Source: Lentisphaeria bacterium (GTDB lineage: Bacteria > Verrucomicrobiota > Lentisphaeria > Victivallales > Victivallaceae). Taken from it: 64,000 bases of DNA. Position numbers and translations under genes: made by a program. The first letter of the stretch is position 1. Each line of letters begins with the position of its first letter. Below the pieces are notes generated by a model. That model searched no databases and was not told where the DNA came from. It saw only the letters and a list, made by a program, of their open reading frames with translations. The stretch covers positions 49,608 to 113,607 of the forward strand of contig JAFSTC010000055.1 in assembly GCA_017450705.1 (NCBI GenBank), in the 5' to 3' direction. Shown piece by piece: positions 16,152 through 24,907 of this stretch.

Positions 16152-18827
16152 TCATCCCTCGGCGGGACCGTCGTCTCCGGGCACTTCCGGCGTCTCATCC
16201 GCCGCAGGCGCGGGGGTCTCGGGGACGGGCGGAACCGCTTCCGTATTTTCGGTCTCCGCCTCGGCGAAGGGATCTTTCTCCCCCTCGACCTTGACGAATT
16301 TCGCCACGCCGGTGATGTGATCGCCGTCTCTCAGATTCATAATTTTGACGCCCTTGCCAACCCTGCCGATACGGCGGATCTCCGCCACGGGGATGCGGGT
16401 CAGCTGCCCGCGTTCGGTGGTGATGAGGATCTCGTCGTCGTCGACGATCTGAAGGACGGCGAGAACCTTCTCGCCTTCGCGCAGACGGATATTGACCACG
16501 CCCTTGGCGCCCCGCTTCGTCTTGCGGTAATTGCTCACGAAACTGCGCTTGCCCATGCCGCCGTCTGTCACGACCAGGACCTCCGGACCGATGCCGATCT
16601 CGGGAATGGCGTTTTCGTCGGAGTCGTCGATCTCGTCCGCGGGGATATCGTCCTCATTTTCGCCGTCCTCGTCGACCGCTTCGTCGTAAGTGGGCTCCTT
16701 GATGACTTCCAGACTGACCACGGAGTCGCCCTCTATTTTGAACCGCATGCCGGTCACGCCGCGGGCAGTACGGCCCATGGGACGGATCTGCTCGTCGTCG
16801 AGGTCGAACCGGCAGGACATGCCCTTGCTGGTGGAGAGCAGGATCTCGTTCCCGTTGGAGGCGATGGCGGCGCCGATGAGATCGTCGTCGTCCTCAATCA
16901 CCAGAGCCCGCAGGCCCACGCGGCGGAGATTTTTGAAGAGAGCCAGTTCGCTCTTCTTGATGTAGCCGTTGCGCGAGGCCATGACGATGAACTTGTTGGG
17001 ATCGTCGAAATCCTCACGGCTCACGGTGAGCATGGCGCAGATCTTTTCCCCCGGCTCGACCTTGATCATGTTGACGATGGCCTTGCCCTTCCCCGTCCGG
17101 GAGCCTTCGGGGATCTCGTAGACGTTGAGCCAGTACATGAACCCGCGGTCGGTGAAGAAGAAGATGATGTCGTGGCTGTCGGCGTTGAAGAGGTGTTCCA
17201 CATGGTCCTCCTCCTTGGTCTCCATGCCGATGATGCCGCGGCCGCCGCGGTGCTGCGTCCGGTAGGTCGCCGCGGGCACGCGCTTGATGTAGCCCGTGTC
17301 GGAAACGGTGATGACGCAGCTGTGACGGGGAATGAGATCCGCCACGTTGAGATCGGAGTCGTCCATGGTGATCTCGGTCCGGCGGGGATCGGCGAAGCGC
17401 TCCTTGACGTCCAGGAGCTCGTCCTTGATGACGCCGAGGCGTTTTTCGCGGCTTTCGATCAGGCCCTTGAGGTATTCGATGCGCTGGATGAGCTCGTTCA
17501 ACTCGGCCTGCAGCGTTTCGATGGCGAGCCCGGTCAGCTGGTGCATGCGCATGTCGAGGATGGCGTCCGCCTGGATCTGGGTGAATTCGAAGCGGGCGAT
17601 CAGGCTCGCCGCCGCGTCGGCGCGGGTCCGGGATTCGCGGATGATCTGTACCACTTCATCGATGTTGGCCAGAGCCTTCATCAGTCCTTCGAGGATGTGG
17701 GCGCGGGCCTCGGCCTTCTTGAGCTCGAAGATCGTCCGGCGCAAAATCACGTCCAGCCGGTGGTCGATGTAGGCCTGGAGCACTTCCACAAGGTTCATGG
17801 TGCGGGGGCGGTTGTGATCGACGACCAGCATGGTGCAGCCGATGACCGTCTCGAACATGGTGTGGGTGTAGATCTGGTTGAGCACGACCTGGGCCATGGC
17901 GCCGCGCTTGATGTCGATGACGACGCGCAGACCGGCGCGGTCGCTGGATTCGTCGCGGAGTCCGGCGATGCCGGTGATCTTCTTGTCGCGGACGAGTTCG
18001 GCGATCTTCTCGATCTGCTGGGCCTTGTTGATGCCGTAGGGGACTTCGCTGATGATGATCTGTTCGTGGCCGTCCTTTTCGATGATGTCGGCCTTGGCGC
18101 GAATTTTGACGCTGCCGTGCCCGGTCTGGTAGAACTGCCTCAGGGTCCAGCGGCCGCGGATGATGGCGCCGGTGGGGAAGTCGGGGCCGGGGATGAACTG
18201 CATCAATTCATCGACGGTGGCCTCGGGATTTTCCAGCAGGTAAACCGTGGCGTCGACCACTTCGCCCAGGTTGTGGGTCGGGATGTTGGTGGCCATGCCG
18301 ACGCCGATGCCGGTGGAGCCGTTGACCAGCAGCTGGGGAAACTTCGCGGGCAGGACGGCAGGCTCCACGTCGGACTCGTCGAAGGTGGGGACCATGTCGA
18401 CGGTCTCCTTCTCGATGTCGGCGAGCATCTCTTCGCCGAGGCGCTCCATGCGGCACTCGGTGTAACGGCTGGCAGCAGGGGGATCGCCGTCGATGGTGCC
18501 GAAATTGCCCTGCCCTTCCACGAGCTTGCAGCGCATGGAGAAAGGCTGGGCCAGGCGGACGAGGGCCTCGTAGATGGAGGAGTCGCCGTGGGGGTGATAG
18601 TTGCCCATGACGTCGCCCACGACCTTGGCGCACTTGACCGTGGCGTGGCTCTTGGAGAGCCCCATCTGACGCATGGCGTACAGGATCCTGCGGTTGACGG
18701 GCTTCAGTCCGTCGCGGACGTCGGGGATAGCCCGTCCGACGTTGACGCTGAGGGAGTACTGGAGATATGCGGTGTGCATGATCTCTTCGATGTTCAGCGG
18801 GATGTCCTTGCTTGTGAGATCGCTCAT
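16152..18827 (-). CDS. gyrA: DNA gyrase subunit A
   Basis: Breakage-reunion subunit of the supercoiling topoisomerase, 891 aa. The N-terminal domain has the quinolone region [19 protein letters not shown] and the catalytic Tyr in [12 protein letters not shown] (about residue 120). The C-terminal beta-pinwheel carries the GyrA box as QHRGGRGI, which favours gyrase over topoisomerase IV. The protein ends in an acidic Pro/Glu-rich tail. CAGGA precedes the ATG. It is the first gene of the long minus-strand run and has a promoter at 18902-18929. Confidence 0.96.
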   Translation of the reverse strand: MSDLTSKDIPLNIEEIMHTAYLQYSLSVNVGRAIPDVRDGLKPVNRRILYAMRQMGLSKSHATVKCAKVVGDVMGNYHPHGDSSIYEALVRLAQPFSMRCKLVEGQGNFGTIDGDPPAASRYTECRMERLGEEMLADIEKETVDMVPTFDESDVEPAVLPAKFPQLLVNGSTGIGVGMATNIPTHNLGEVVDATVYLLENPEATVDELMQFIPGPDFPTGAIIRGRWTLRQFYQTGHGSVKIRAKADIIEKDGHEQIIISEVPYGINKAQQIEKIAELVRDKKITGIAGLRDESSDRAGLRVVIDIKRGAMAQVVLNQIYTHTMFETVIGCTMLVVDHNRPRTMNLVEVLQAYIDHRLDVILRRTIFELKKAEARAHILEGLMKALANIDEVVQIIRESRTRADAAASLIARFEFTQIQADAILDMRMHQLTGLAIETLQAELNELIQRIEYLKGLIESREKRLGVIKDELLDVKERFADPRRTEITMDDSDLNVADLIPRHSCVITVSDTGYIKRVPAATYRTQHRGGRGIIGMETKEEDHVEHLFNADSHDIIFFFTDRGFMYWLNVYEIPEGSRTGKGKAIVNMIKVEPGEKICAMLTVSREDFDDPNKFIVMASRNGYIKKSELALFKNLRRVGLRALVIEDDDDLIGAAIASNGNEILLSTSKGMSCRFDLDDEQIRPMGRTARGVTGMRFKIEGDSVVSLEVIKEPTYDEAVDEDGENEDDIPADEIDDSDENAIPEIGIGPEVLVVTDGGMGKRSFVSNYRKTKRGAKGVVNIRLREGEKVLAVLQIVDDDEILITTERGQLTRIPVAEIRRIGRVGKGVKIMNLRDGDHITGVAKFVKVEGEKDPFAEAETENTEAVPPVPETPAPAADETPEVPGDDGPAEG

Positions 18828-18901
18828 TTTTCCTGCTCTGCTGTTGATATCCGAACCTTGACGTTATATGTTTTTCTATCGATACAATACCACAATAGGA
18901 T

Positions 18902-18929
18902 AATATACTCCATTTTTCCGGTTTAACAA
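18902..18929 (-). promoter_or_regulatory. gyrA promoter
   Basis: On the minus strand: TTGTTA, 16-base spacer, TATATT, leaving a leader of roughly 65 nt before the gyrA start. It may drive the whole gyrA-hydE run. Confidence 0.6.
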
Positions 18930-18984
18930 GCCGGAACGGAGGAAATCCGTCGTTGTTTTTTGCACAAAATTCCGCAAAAGCGCC

Positions 18985-19013
18985 TTGACAAGGCGTCGAA
19001 GCGGTGCTATGTT
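18985..19013 (+). promoter_or_regulatory. tRNA-Ser promoter
   Basis: TTGACA, 17-base spacer, TATGTT. The expected start lies about 14 nt before the tRNA. The -35 sits inside a small inverted repeat, CGCCTTGACAAGGCG. Confidence 0.75.
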
Positions 19014-19033
19014 AAGCGCTGTGCGCCGCACCC

Positions 19034-19149
<116 letters not shown>

Positions 19150-19735
19150 AATGAAGCCTGAAAGGCTTCGCTTCATGGCACATCGTGCCGCTTCATGCAC
19201 CGAAGGTGCGCTTCATACGCCGTCAGGCGTGCTTCATCTCGCCTTTTCAGATGAAGCATTGCTTCGCAATATGAAGCAGCTTCACTTCGTTTCGCTATGA
19301 AGCACTCGGCTTTTGCCTCGCATGATGAAAAAAAGCTTCTTCGACGGTTTATGCCATAAACTCATATCCCTTTCTCGCAGGAAATATAAACTAAAAAATG
19401 GTTTAAGCAGGCGATAGCGGACGGAATGAGGCGGAAAGAGGAAACGCCAGCCGCTCTTCACTCAAAAGGCGGAGCCTTTTCTTCGCATCTTCACTTTCCC
19501 GGCAAGCCTTGCTTGTGAAGACGCTTCATTTCATTCCGCTCGTGAAGGCGTTCGCTCTGCTCACTTGTGAAGTTCTCTCGCTGGCGCGAGTGAGGATGGT
19601 GTTGCCTCTTACAGCGCGGCTCCGCCGCTTGAAACATGAAGCCGTACCTGTCCTCCGAAGCATTTGCGGAGGAGGAAGGCTTCGCTTCATGCTTCCGGAC
19701 GCTCCCCGGTCGCCTTCGGTCTCATACCCGGCAAA
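19150..19735. repeat. array of short, sequence-diverse hairpins separated by GCTTCAT/ATGAAGC
   Basis: No gene is seen in these 590 bases. From 19150 to 19235 four different small palindromes occur one after another: GCCTGAAAGGC, GGCACATCGTGCC, GCACCGAAGGTGC and ACGCCGTCAGGCGT. Each is followed by (CG)CTTCAT or GCTTCAT. From about 19250 the spacer appears inverted, ATGAAGC, again before palindromes such as ATTGCTTCGCAAT. A second part (19455-19700) has related units with TTCACT/GTGAAG spacers and hairpins, for example AAAAGGCGGAGCCTTTT and CTCGCTGGCGCGAG. Spacers are conserved while stems differ, unlike CRISPR or ordinary tandem repeats. Confidence 0.75.
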
Positions 19736-20458
19736 TCAATCCGGGATGACCCTGTATTTCATGTGCCTTGCCTTGAAAAAGCACTCTCCGGGCGTGAGTT
19801 CCTCCACGGTCATATCTTCTTCGGCGATGAAATAAACGAACCCCTCCCGCCGGATCACGGTCGAGCCGAACCAGAAGTGATCGTACTCGTCGGATTTGCG
19901 ATAAGAGGTATCGTATTCCAGATCTCCCCAAAGCCATACTTCGATTTTACAGCCCCATGTGCCGTCGAAGAGAAGACGGAGCGTTCCGTCGTCCCGGAGT
20001 TCCTCCGCATCGATGAACGCGTCATGGAATCCGCCGGAGACCCACATCAGATCGGTGATATCTTTTTCGGACCGGATCTCCCGGCATTCCTCATAAACGT
20101 ACCCGGCATCCGATGCGCGGCACTTTTCGAGGACATCTTCCGGCTGAGTTGCCGCATCCAGAAATGAGTCGATCCGTTTCCGGTCGAGGAAATCGACGAA
20201 TTCGGCGTGCTTCCCGTCTCTGTGCCAACGGGTTTTATCGGCATCGACAACGAGAAGCTGCGGAATCAGTTCCTTCCTGCCGGGAACCATTTCGAACCAC
20301 CTGATCAGCCGTTTCTTTTCGGCGTCCCAGACAATGAAACATCTTTTCCAGGATTGCAGATGTCTCTCATACTCGGCGGCGGCGTTTATATCCGTGTAGT
20401 ATCCGAATACCGCCGAGACGTAGTATTTGCCCTCCCCCTGACAGATCAGCGCATGCAT
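19736..20458 (-). CDS. hypothetical protein, 240 aa
   Basis: Not recognised. A soluble, Trp/Asp/Glu-rich acidic protein with no signal peptide or membrane helix. Visible segments include CFIVWDAEKKRLIRWFEMVP in the first third. The C-terminal third, VSGGFHDAFIDAEELRDDGT, LLFDGTWGCKIEVWLWGDLE and DEYDHFWFGSTVI, resembles immunity-like or SUKH/DUF-type small domains only in general character. The ATG at 20458 is chosen; a TTG start at 20476 would add six residues. A good promoter lies at 20504-20532. The gene borders the hairpin array. The function is unknown. Confidence 0.7.
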   Translation of the reverse strand: MHALICQGEGKYYVSAVFGYYTDINAAAEYERHLQSWKRCFIVWDAEKKRLIRWFEMVPGRKELIPQLLVVDADKTRWHRDGKHAEFVDFLDRKRIDSFLDAATQPEDVLEKCRASDAGYVYEECREIRSEKDITDLMWVSGGFHDAFIDAEELRDDGTLRLLFDGTWGCKIEVWLWGDLEYDTSYRKSDEYDHFWFGSTVIRREGFVYFIAEEDMTVEELTPGECFFKARHMKYRVIPD

Positions 20459-20503
20459 TTCACAGTCTTTCCCCAAGAATGATCTTCAACCCCTGACCTG
20501 AGT

Positions 20504-20532
20504 AATATACTTGGCCGCGCCGCCTTTTGCAA
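20504..20532 (-). promoter_or_regulatory. promoter of the 240-aa hypothetical gene
   Basis: On the minus strand: TTGCAA, 17-base spacer, TATATT, about 45 nt before the start. This shows that the gene is transcribed separately from the membrane-protein cluster upstream. Confidence 0.7.
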
Positions 20533-20689
20533 ACCGGGATCGATCATCTGACAAAGGATTTTCCATTGCAAAGGGACAGCCGATCCCTGAGGACCGGAAC
20601 GAGCCGCGGCGGCTTTACGGCTTCCCGGAGCGGGGACCTTGTCATCATCCCCGGGGGATGCACGGGGCGGAGGCGCGAAAAAAGTTCAT

Positions 20690-21100
20690 TCAGCAGCCGA
20701 TGCCCAGGATCATCGGACCGCAGACGAACAGGAGATAAGCGGCGAACACGATCCAGACCGCCAGTTGTCCCCATGCCCGCCAAAATTCTTTGGATCCGGT
20801 TTGTTTTTTGGAATATCGGACGACATCGACGATATTCCAGATCAGGGCGATCAGACAGGATAACGGGGTCAAGGTGAAAAAGGCGACAACCAAAATATTG
20901 AGGACTTCCCAAGACCAGCCGGGATATCCCATTTTCCGGCATAAAGCGGCTCCGGTCATCAGAAGCGGACAAAAAGAGCAGCACCCCGCGAGAACCGTTT
21001 TCCACAGCTGGATCCCCGTGAAGCGCGGATAAAACAGCAAGGCGGCCCAAACCGCTGAAATCATGATGAATATTTCGATGTAATATTCGATGAAATTCAT
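20690..21100 (-). CDS. small membrane protein, unknown function
   Basis: Not recognised; 136 aa, almost entirely hydrophobic. Four membrane helices are visible: IFIMISAVWAALLFY, TVLAGCCSFCPLLMTGAAL, VLNILVVAFFTLTPLSCLIA and QLAVWIVFAAYLLFVCGPMI. A charged loop (YSKKQTGSKEFWRAW) lies between the last two. The start at 21100 is the first Met of the hydrophobic part but lacks a good ribosome site, so it is uncertain. It follows the zinc-ribbon membrane protein by 47 nt and is probably co-transcribed with it. Confidence 0.65.
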   Translation of the reverse strand: MNFIEYYIEIFIMISAVWAALLFYPRFTGIQLWKTVLAGCCSFCPLLMTGAALCRKMGYPGWSWEVLNILVVAFFTLTPLSCLIALIWNIVDVVRYSKKQTGSKEFWRAWGQLAVWIVFAAYLLFVCGPMILGIGC

Positions 21101-21147
21101 AGAGGATCGCTTTTCCCGACTGTCACGGCTCACGCCTGCGGCGCGCC

Positions 21148-21867
21148 TTACGCCGTCGCATTCTCTGCCGGTTTTTCGGCGGTGGCGCGGACCGACATGA
21201 TCCGCAGCAGACATTCGAACTGCATCCGCACCTTGTCCTTCTGCGAGAAGTCGAGGAAACGCTCCTTGCGGCCATTGTCGAAGTGTATCGCCGTGTAGAA
21301 ATAGTCCCCCTCGGCAGCCAAAGCGGCGCTGCCGTGGATCCCGGCGATCTCCGAGGCATTGAAGCTCAAGCGTTTCGACCACCAGTCGAAGGGCCCCTTG
21401 CGGTAGACGATTTTGCCCGTCGCCGGGAAGTATTCGAGGGAAATGCGGTTGGCGAGCAGCGTGATTGCGGACATCGTGAGCACGAAACATGCGATCACCA
21501 TGATCGCGCCGGTGACGATCGAAGCCGTCGGGGAGAAGCCCCCCCCGGGCAGAATGCCGAAAACCCCGTATGCGGTGATGAAAAGCCAGAACAGCGCAAT
21601 GACCGCGATCAGCAGCCCGGCCGGATGGAACACCCGGGCCGAATAAAATTCGCTCCCGCCGTCGATGCGCGCCTTGACCGGCGCCTGCGGAATGCCCAGT
21701 TCGCCGAGTTCGACCTTTTCACTGCCGTCCGCGCAAACGGCATTGCAGAAAACGGCGCGGCAGCAGGTGCAGTAAAGGAGCTGTTCGGCTCCGGCCCTTT
21801 CGTAATCGTGGTGCTCCTTCCAAACGACGGTGATGGGGGTTTGACATTTGGGGCAAGTGATGTTCAT
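21148..21867 (-). CDS. zinc-ribbon membrane protein, unknown function
   Basis: 239 aa. The N-terminus is a zinc ribbon with two Cys pairs, ITCPKCQTPI and LLYCTCCRAVFC, suggesting metal binding in the cytoplasm. Two helices follow (LLIAVIALFWLFITAYGVF and VTGAIMVIACFVLTMSAITL). The C-terminal beta-rich part (SLEYFPATGKIVYRKGPFDW onward) resembles bacterial PH-like domains, an inference from pattern only. CGGAGAG lies before the ATG, and the upstream 162-aa gene ends 2 nt earlier, so the two are coupled. It is divergent from padR. Confidence 0.7.
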   Translation of the reverse strand: MNITCPKCQTPITVVWKEHHDYERAGAEQLLYCTCCRAVFCNAVCADGSEKVELGELGIPQAPVKARIDGGSEFYSARVFHPAGLLIAVIALFWLFITAYGVFGILPGGGFSPTASIVTGAIMVIACFVLTMSAITLLANRISLEYFPATGKIVYRKGPFDWWSKRLSFNASEIAGIHGSAALAAEGDYFYTAIHFDNGRKERFLDFSQKDKVRMQFECLLRIMSVRATAEKPAENATA

Positions 21868-21869
21868 GG

Positions 21870-22358
21870 TTACTCTCCGATCTGCCGAACGATCCAGCCG
21901 ATCAGCGCTTTTGCTTCATCCTCGTCGAGGTAACGGAAAAGGTGGTGATTTTTCCCCTCCCGGTCGCCCGCGATCACGGCGAAGGATCTTGCATTTTCCC
22001 CGAGCTGGACCGCGTCGAGCGTGACGATATCGGCGGCGGCTACCTTGCCGCGGCCGGGCCCTCTGCGCCAGGTGATCGTGCCGTCGGAAACGGAGAATTC
22101 GAGTTTCTGCACGCTCATCCACATGCCCGCCAGCATCAATGCGGCCAAAGCAAAGAGCCACATTGCAAGTCGAAATGCCGAGCGGAGAAGCAGACAGCCG
22201 CCGATGACCGATCCCGCCGCGATCAACGATTCCGCGAGAAGCGTTTTCCAGATCCTGCGGGAAATCACTGCCGTGCCGTCGGCGCGGATTTCGATAATAA
22301 ATCCTGACGGCAGCTGATGAGCTGCGGCACCGCATGAAACGTCATTGTCTGTCTTCAC
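21870..22358 (-). CDS. PH-like membrane protein, unknown function
   Basis: 162 aa. After a 30-residue soluble start, two close helices occur (LAESLIAAGSVIGGCLLL and LAMWLFALAALMLAGMWMSV). A C-terminal beta-rich domain follows, with LEFSVSDGTITWRRGPGRGK and HLFRYLDEDEAKALIGWIV, similar in plan to the neighbouring 239-aa protein. The start is a GTG at 22358, placed 8 nt after AGGAGA. A promoter lies at 22406-22434, making this the first gene of a three-gene membrane cluster facing away from padR. Confidence 0.65.
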   Translation of the reverse strand: MKTDNDVSCGAAAHQLPSGFIIEIRADGTAVISRRIWKTLLAESLIAAGSVIGGCLLLRSAFRLAMWLFALAALMLAGMWMSVQKLEFSVSDGTITWRRGPGRGKVAAADIVTLDAVQLGENARSFAVIAGDREGKNHHLFRYLDEDEAKALIGWIVRQIGE

Positions 22359-22405
22359 GATGCATTCTCCTTTGTCCCGTGTAAAATCCCTGCGATCTCC
22401 GGCGT

Positions 22406-22434
22406 AATGTAACCCGGGACATGCTTTTTTTCAA
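22406..22434 (-). promoter_or_regulatory. promoter of the three-gene membrane cluster
   Basis: On the minus strand: TTGAAA, 17-base spacer, TACATT, about 50 nt before the GTG at 22358. It is divergent from the padR promoter, with about 135 bases between them. Confidence 0.65.
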
Positions 22435-22569
22435 GCAAATTTGAAAATGCCGCACGCCTCTTCCGCGATGCCGCCGGCGAACGGGCGCAGGGCATCTTCG
22501 ATCGAACGGAATGTCCTCCCTGCCCGATCATTCTTTCCGAAAAATTTATCCTCTGTGCTGTTTTCAGAT

Positions 22570-22598
22570 TTGACATACATCGTGTCGCGATGTATATT
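22570..22598 (+). promoter_or_regulatory. padR promoter with internal operator
   Basis: TTGACA, 17-base spacer, TATATT. The spacer holds a perfect inverted repeat, ATACATCG at 22575-22582 and CGATGTAT at 22588-22595, with a 5-base centre. It resembles ATGTAT/ATACAT half-sites of PadR operators and would block polymerase when bound, so autorepression is likely. Confidence 0.8.
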
Positions 22599-22643
22599 AG
22601 CAGCAAAGGGGCCTTCGAGCCCGGAAAACAGGAGGGAAAAACA

Positions 22644-22970
22644 ATGATCCGAAACAGCGAACTGATGAAGGGGATCGCCCCGGCGGTGATCCTGAAACTG
22701 CTTTCCGAGCGGGCGATGTACGGCTATGAGATCATCCGGCTGGTCAACGAACGGACCAACGGGGAATTCCAATGGAAAGAAGGGGCGCTGTATCCCTGTC
22801 TGCACAAAATGGAAAACGAGGGACTGCTGGCATCCGAATGGCGGATCGTCGAGGGCAAACCCCGCAAATACTACGCGCTGACCGGGACCGGGAAAGAACT
22901 GGTCGAAGAAAAGGTGAACGAGAGCCGCACGTTCTGCACGGCGCTGAACCAGCTGCTCTGCTTCGAGTGA
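22644..22970 (+). CDS. PadR-family transcriptional regulator
   Basis: Winged-helix repressor, 108 aa, the size of short PadR-like (group 2) proteins. Typical segments are MKGIAPAVILKLLSERAMYG, YEIIRLVNERTNGEFQWKEG and ALYPCLHKMENEGLLASEWR, ending in a short dimerisation helix. The ATG at 22644 follows an AGGAGGG site and is preferred to an in-frame start inside the -10 region. The 609-aa membrane gene begins 14 nt after its stop, the usual PadR plus HAAS-domain pairing. The ligand is unknown. Confidence 0.95.
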   Translation: MIRNSELMKGIAPAVILKLLSERAMYGYEIIRLVNERTNGEFQWKEGALYPCLHKMENEGLLASEWRIVEGKPRKYYALTGTGKELVEEKVNESRTFCTALNQLLCFE

Positions 22971-22984
22971 TTGCGGAGGCCGCC

Positions 22985-24814
22985 ATGGAAAACGATCCGA
23001 TCGAAGCGAAACTGACCGAATGCACCCGGATGCTGGCCGACGACCCGGAACTCCAGCGGGAAAACCGTGCGGACCTGCGCAGTCATCTGCTGGCGGCACG
23101 GGATGCCCTGACGGCAGAGGGGCAAGGCGAAGCCGAAGCGGCGGAAACGGCCTGCCGCCGGTTCGGCGACGGCGAGGAGGTGGCGCAAGCTTTGCTGCAA
23201 GCGGATCTCCCGCGGCTGAAACTGCGCGCGAAGATCCGGCTTTTCGTCCGGCTGGCGTTTTTGCCGCTGCTGCTGGCCGCAGCGTACCTGACCGTTGACT
23301 GGCGGTTTTTCCTGACCAGCTTCAATTCGTCCCTCTTCACCGACCGGGATCCGGCGAAAAACAGATTGGCGGGAGTGATCGGGAAATACCATAACTTCAC
23401 GCCCAAAGAGCTGGAGATCCTCTTTCTGAATTCCGGAGAGATCGGCCGATATTCCCCAGGTCAGATCAGAGAACTGCTGAAACGGCATGAGGACGATCCG
23501 GTTTTCCGGAGGTATATCTGCTCGCTGCTGGCCTCCGGCGAACCGAAACCGGAACTGCTGGCGGAACTCTCGACTCTGGAGCCGGAAAACGGTTATGCCG
23601 ATTTATTGGCGGCGGGAATACAGGCCCGGCAGGCGCTCAAGTTTCCGGCGCGCAAGGGAAAGCAGGTCGCAATCCAAGACCGGGACAAGATGAAACGGGC
23701 GATGGAGCGTCTGGACGTGAGCCTGAAAAAACCGTATCTCCGGCGCTGCAGCAGGGAGATCGCGGAACGGCGGATGCGCCTGCTGGATGCCGCGCCGGAT
23801 ATCTGCGGCTACATGGAACAATTGGAAGTCGCCTGCGCCCAGTCGCTGCCGGATCTGATCGTTTTCAGAGATCTCTGCACCGCATCGGTCCTCTGGGGAG
23901 AACAGCTGGAAAAGGAGGGCCGGAAAGCCGAAGCGGCGCGATATTATGATGCTTGGAAGAAACTGCTCCCGACGCTGAACGACTCCTCGTTCACCCTGAT
24001 CGAACAGCTCGTGGTCGGGACCTGTCTGAAACAGCTCCATCAGGCGGCGGTCCGGCGGGGAGACCGGGCGCGGGCGGCGGAATTGGAAGCGCCCGCGGCG
24101 GTTCTGAAAAACTGGCGCAAAGCGCCGGGCGCGGACACCCAAATGATCCTGCGGCACGGCGGATTTTTCACTTCGATGCTGCTGCCCCCACTGCGATGCC
24201 GGGTCACGCCGGAGGATCTGAAGCCGGACCGGCAGATCAGTTATCTGATGCTGGAGACATGCCTCTGCGCGGTCATCTGGGCGGCGCTGACGCTGGGGAT
24301 CCTTTCCCACGGAATCGCGGCGCTGGTTTCCCGGCTGCGGAAAAATCAGGTTTTCCTGCTGCTGCCCAAAATGGGAGAGATCGGCAAGGACGTGCTGCTG
24401 TATCTGCTCCTGCCGCTGGCGCTTTATCTGCTGCTGACCCGGATCGACTGGATAGCCGGACGGGAGTATGCCGTCATGGCGAACGGGGTCCGCACGGCGG
24501 TCTTTGCGGTCGTTTTTCTGCTGATCCCGACACTTTTCGCCGGAATGGAAAAGCGCCGGATCCGGAAACGGATGGGGACGCTGGGGACGGAACGGGTCTC
24601 GCGGGGGCAGATGGGGTTGAACCTGCTCCCGGTCCTGCTGATCGCCTTGATCGTGTTCGGCGGCTTCATGCGTCTCTGGATCGCAAAAGAACAGCGTTAC
24701 TGGATCGCGAGGGACCGGTTTTTCTACGGTTCGCCCGTCGGGTTCAGTTGCGCGGAAGACGACAACAACCGGCTCCTGAAGGAACAGCACGCCCGGTTTT
24801 TACCGGCGAAGTGA
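22985..24814 (+). CDS. HAAS-like membrane protein partnered with PadR
   Basis: 609 aa. The first 75 residues (IEAKLTECTRMLADDPELQR, then ETACRRFGDGEEVAQALLQ) match the HAAS/DUF1700-type helical domain often encoded next to PadR regulators. A first helix follows (FLPLLLAAAYLTVDW). Then comes a large soluble, helical repeat-like region of about 330 residues, and four more helices in the last third (for example LLLPLALYLLLTRIDW). The soluble region looks TPR-like but I cannot assign it. The ATG at 22985 is used; a longer in-frame reading would overlap padR. Its role (envelope sensing or transport control) is inferred only. Confidence 0.75.
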   Translation: MENDPIEAKLTECTRMLADDPELQRENRADLRSHLLAARDALTAEGQGEAEAAETACRRFGDGEEVAQALLQADLPRLKLRAKIRLFVRLAFLPLLLAAAYLTVDWRFFLTSFNSSLFTDRDPAKNRLAGVIGKYHNFTPKELEILFLNSGEIGRYSPGQIRELLKRHEDDPVFRRYICSLLASGEPKPELLAELSTLEPENGYADLLAAGIQARQALKFPARKGKQVAIQDRDKMKRAMERLDVSLKKPYLRRCSREIAERRMRLLDAAPDICGYMEQLEVACAQSLPDLIVFRDLCTASVLWGEQLEKEGRKAEAARYYDAWKKLLPTLNDSSFTLIEQLVVGTCLKQLHQAAVRRGDRARAAELEAPAAVLKNWRKAPGADTQMILRHGGFFTSMLLPPLRCRVTPEDLKPDRQISYLMLETCLCAVIWAALTLGILSHGIAALVSRLRKNQVFLLLPKMGEIGKDVLLYLLLPLALYLLLTRIDWIAGREYAVMANGVRTAVFAVVFLLIPTLFAGMEKRRIRKRMGTLGTERVSRGQMGLNLLPVLLIALIVFGGFMRLWIAKEQRYWIARDRFFYGSPVGFSCAEDDNNRLLKEQHARFLPAK

Positions 24815-24907
24815 CCGGAAGACCGGAACGGACAGCGGAAAAAAAGGCTTCCCGATGCGGCGATCCCCGCCGCGGATCGGCGTGAGGCCGGGGCTTGTAC
24901 CTCCCCC

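Noticed and set aside
15357..18926. 1189-codon plus-strand open frame opposite gyrA and folP
   Set aside because: Low-complexity Asp/Gly/Val-rich translation; it is the antisense of clear gyrA and folP and reflects high GC.
19150..19735. CRISPR array
   Set aside because: No fixed repeat of 24-40 bases, spacers only about 7 bases, variable parts are palindromes, and no cas genes.
22772..22984. N-terminal extension of the HAAS-like protein
   Set aside because: Overlaps padR in another frame; homology starts at MENDPIEAKL.
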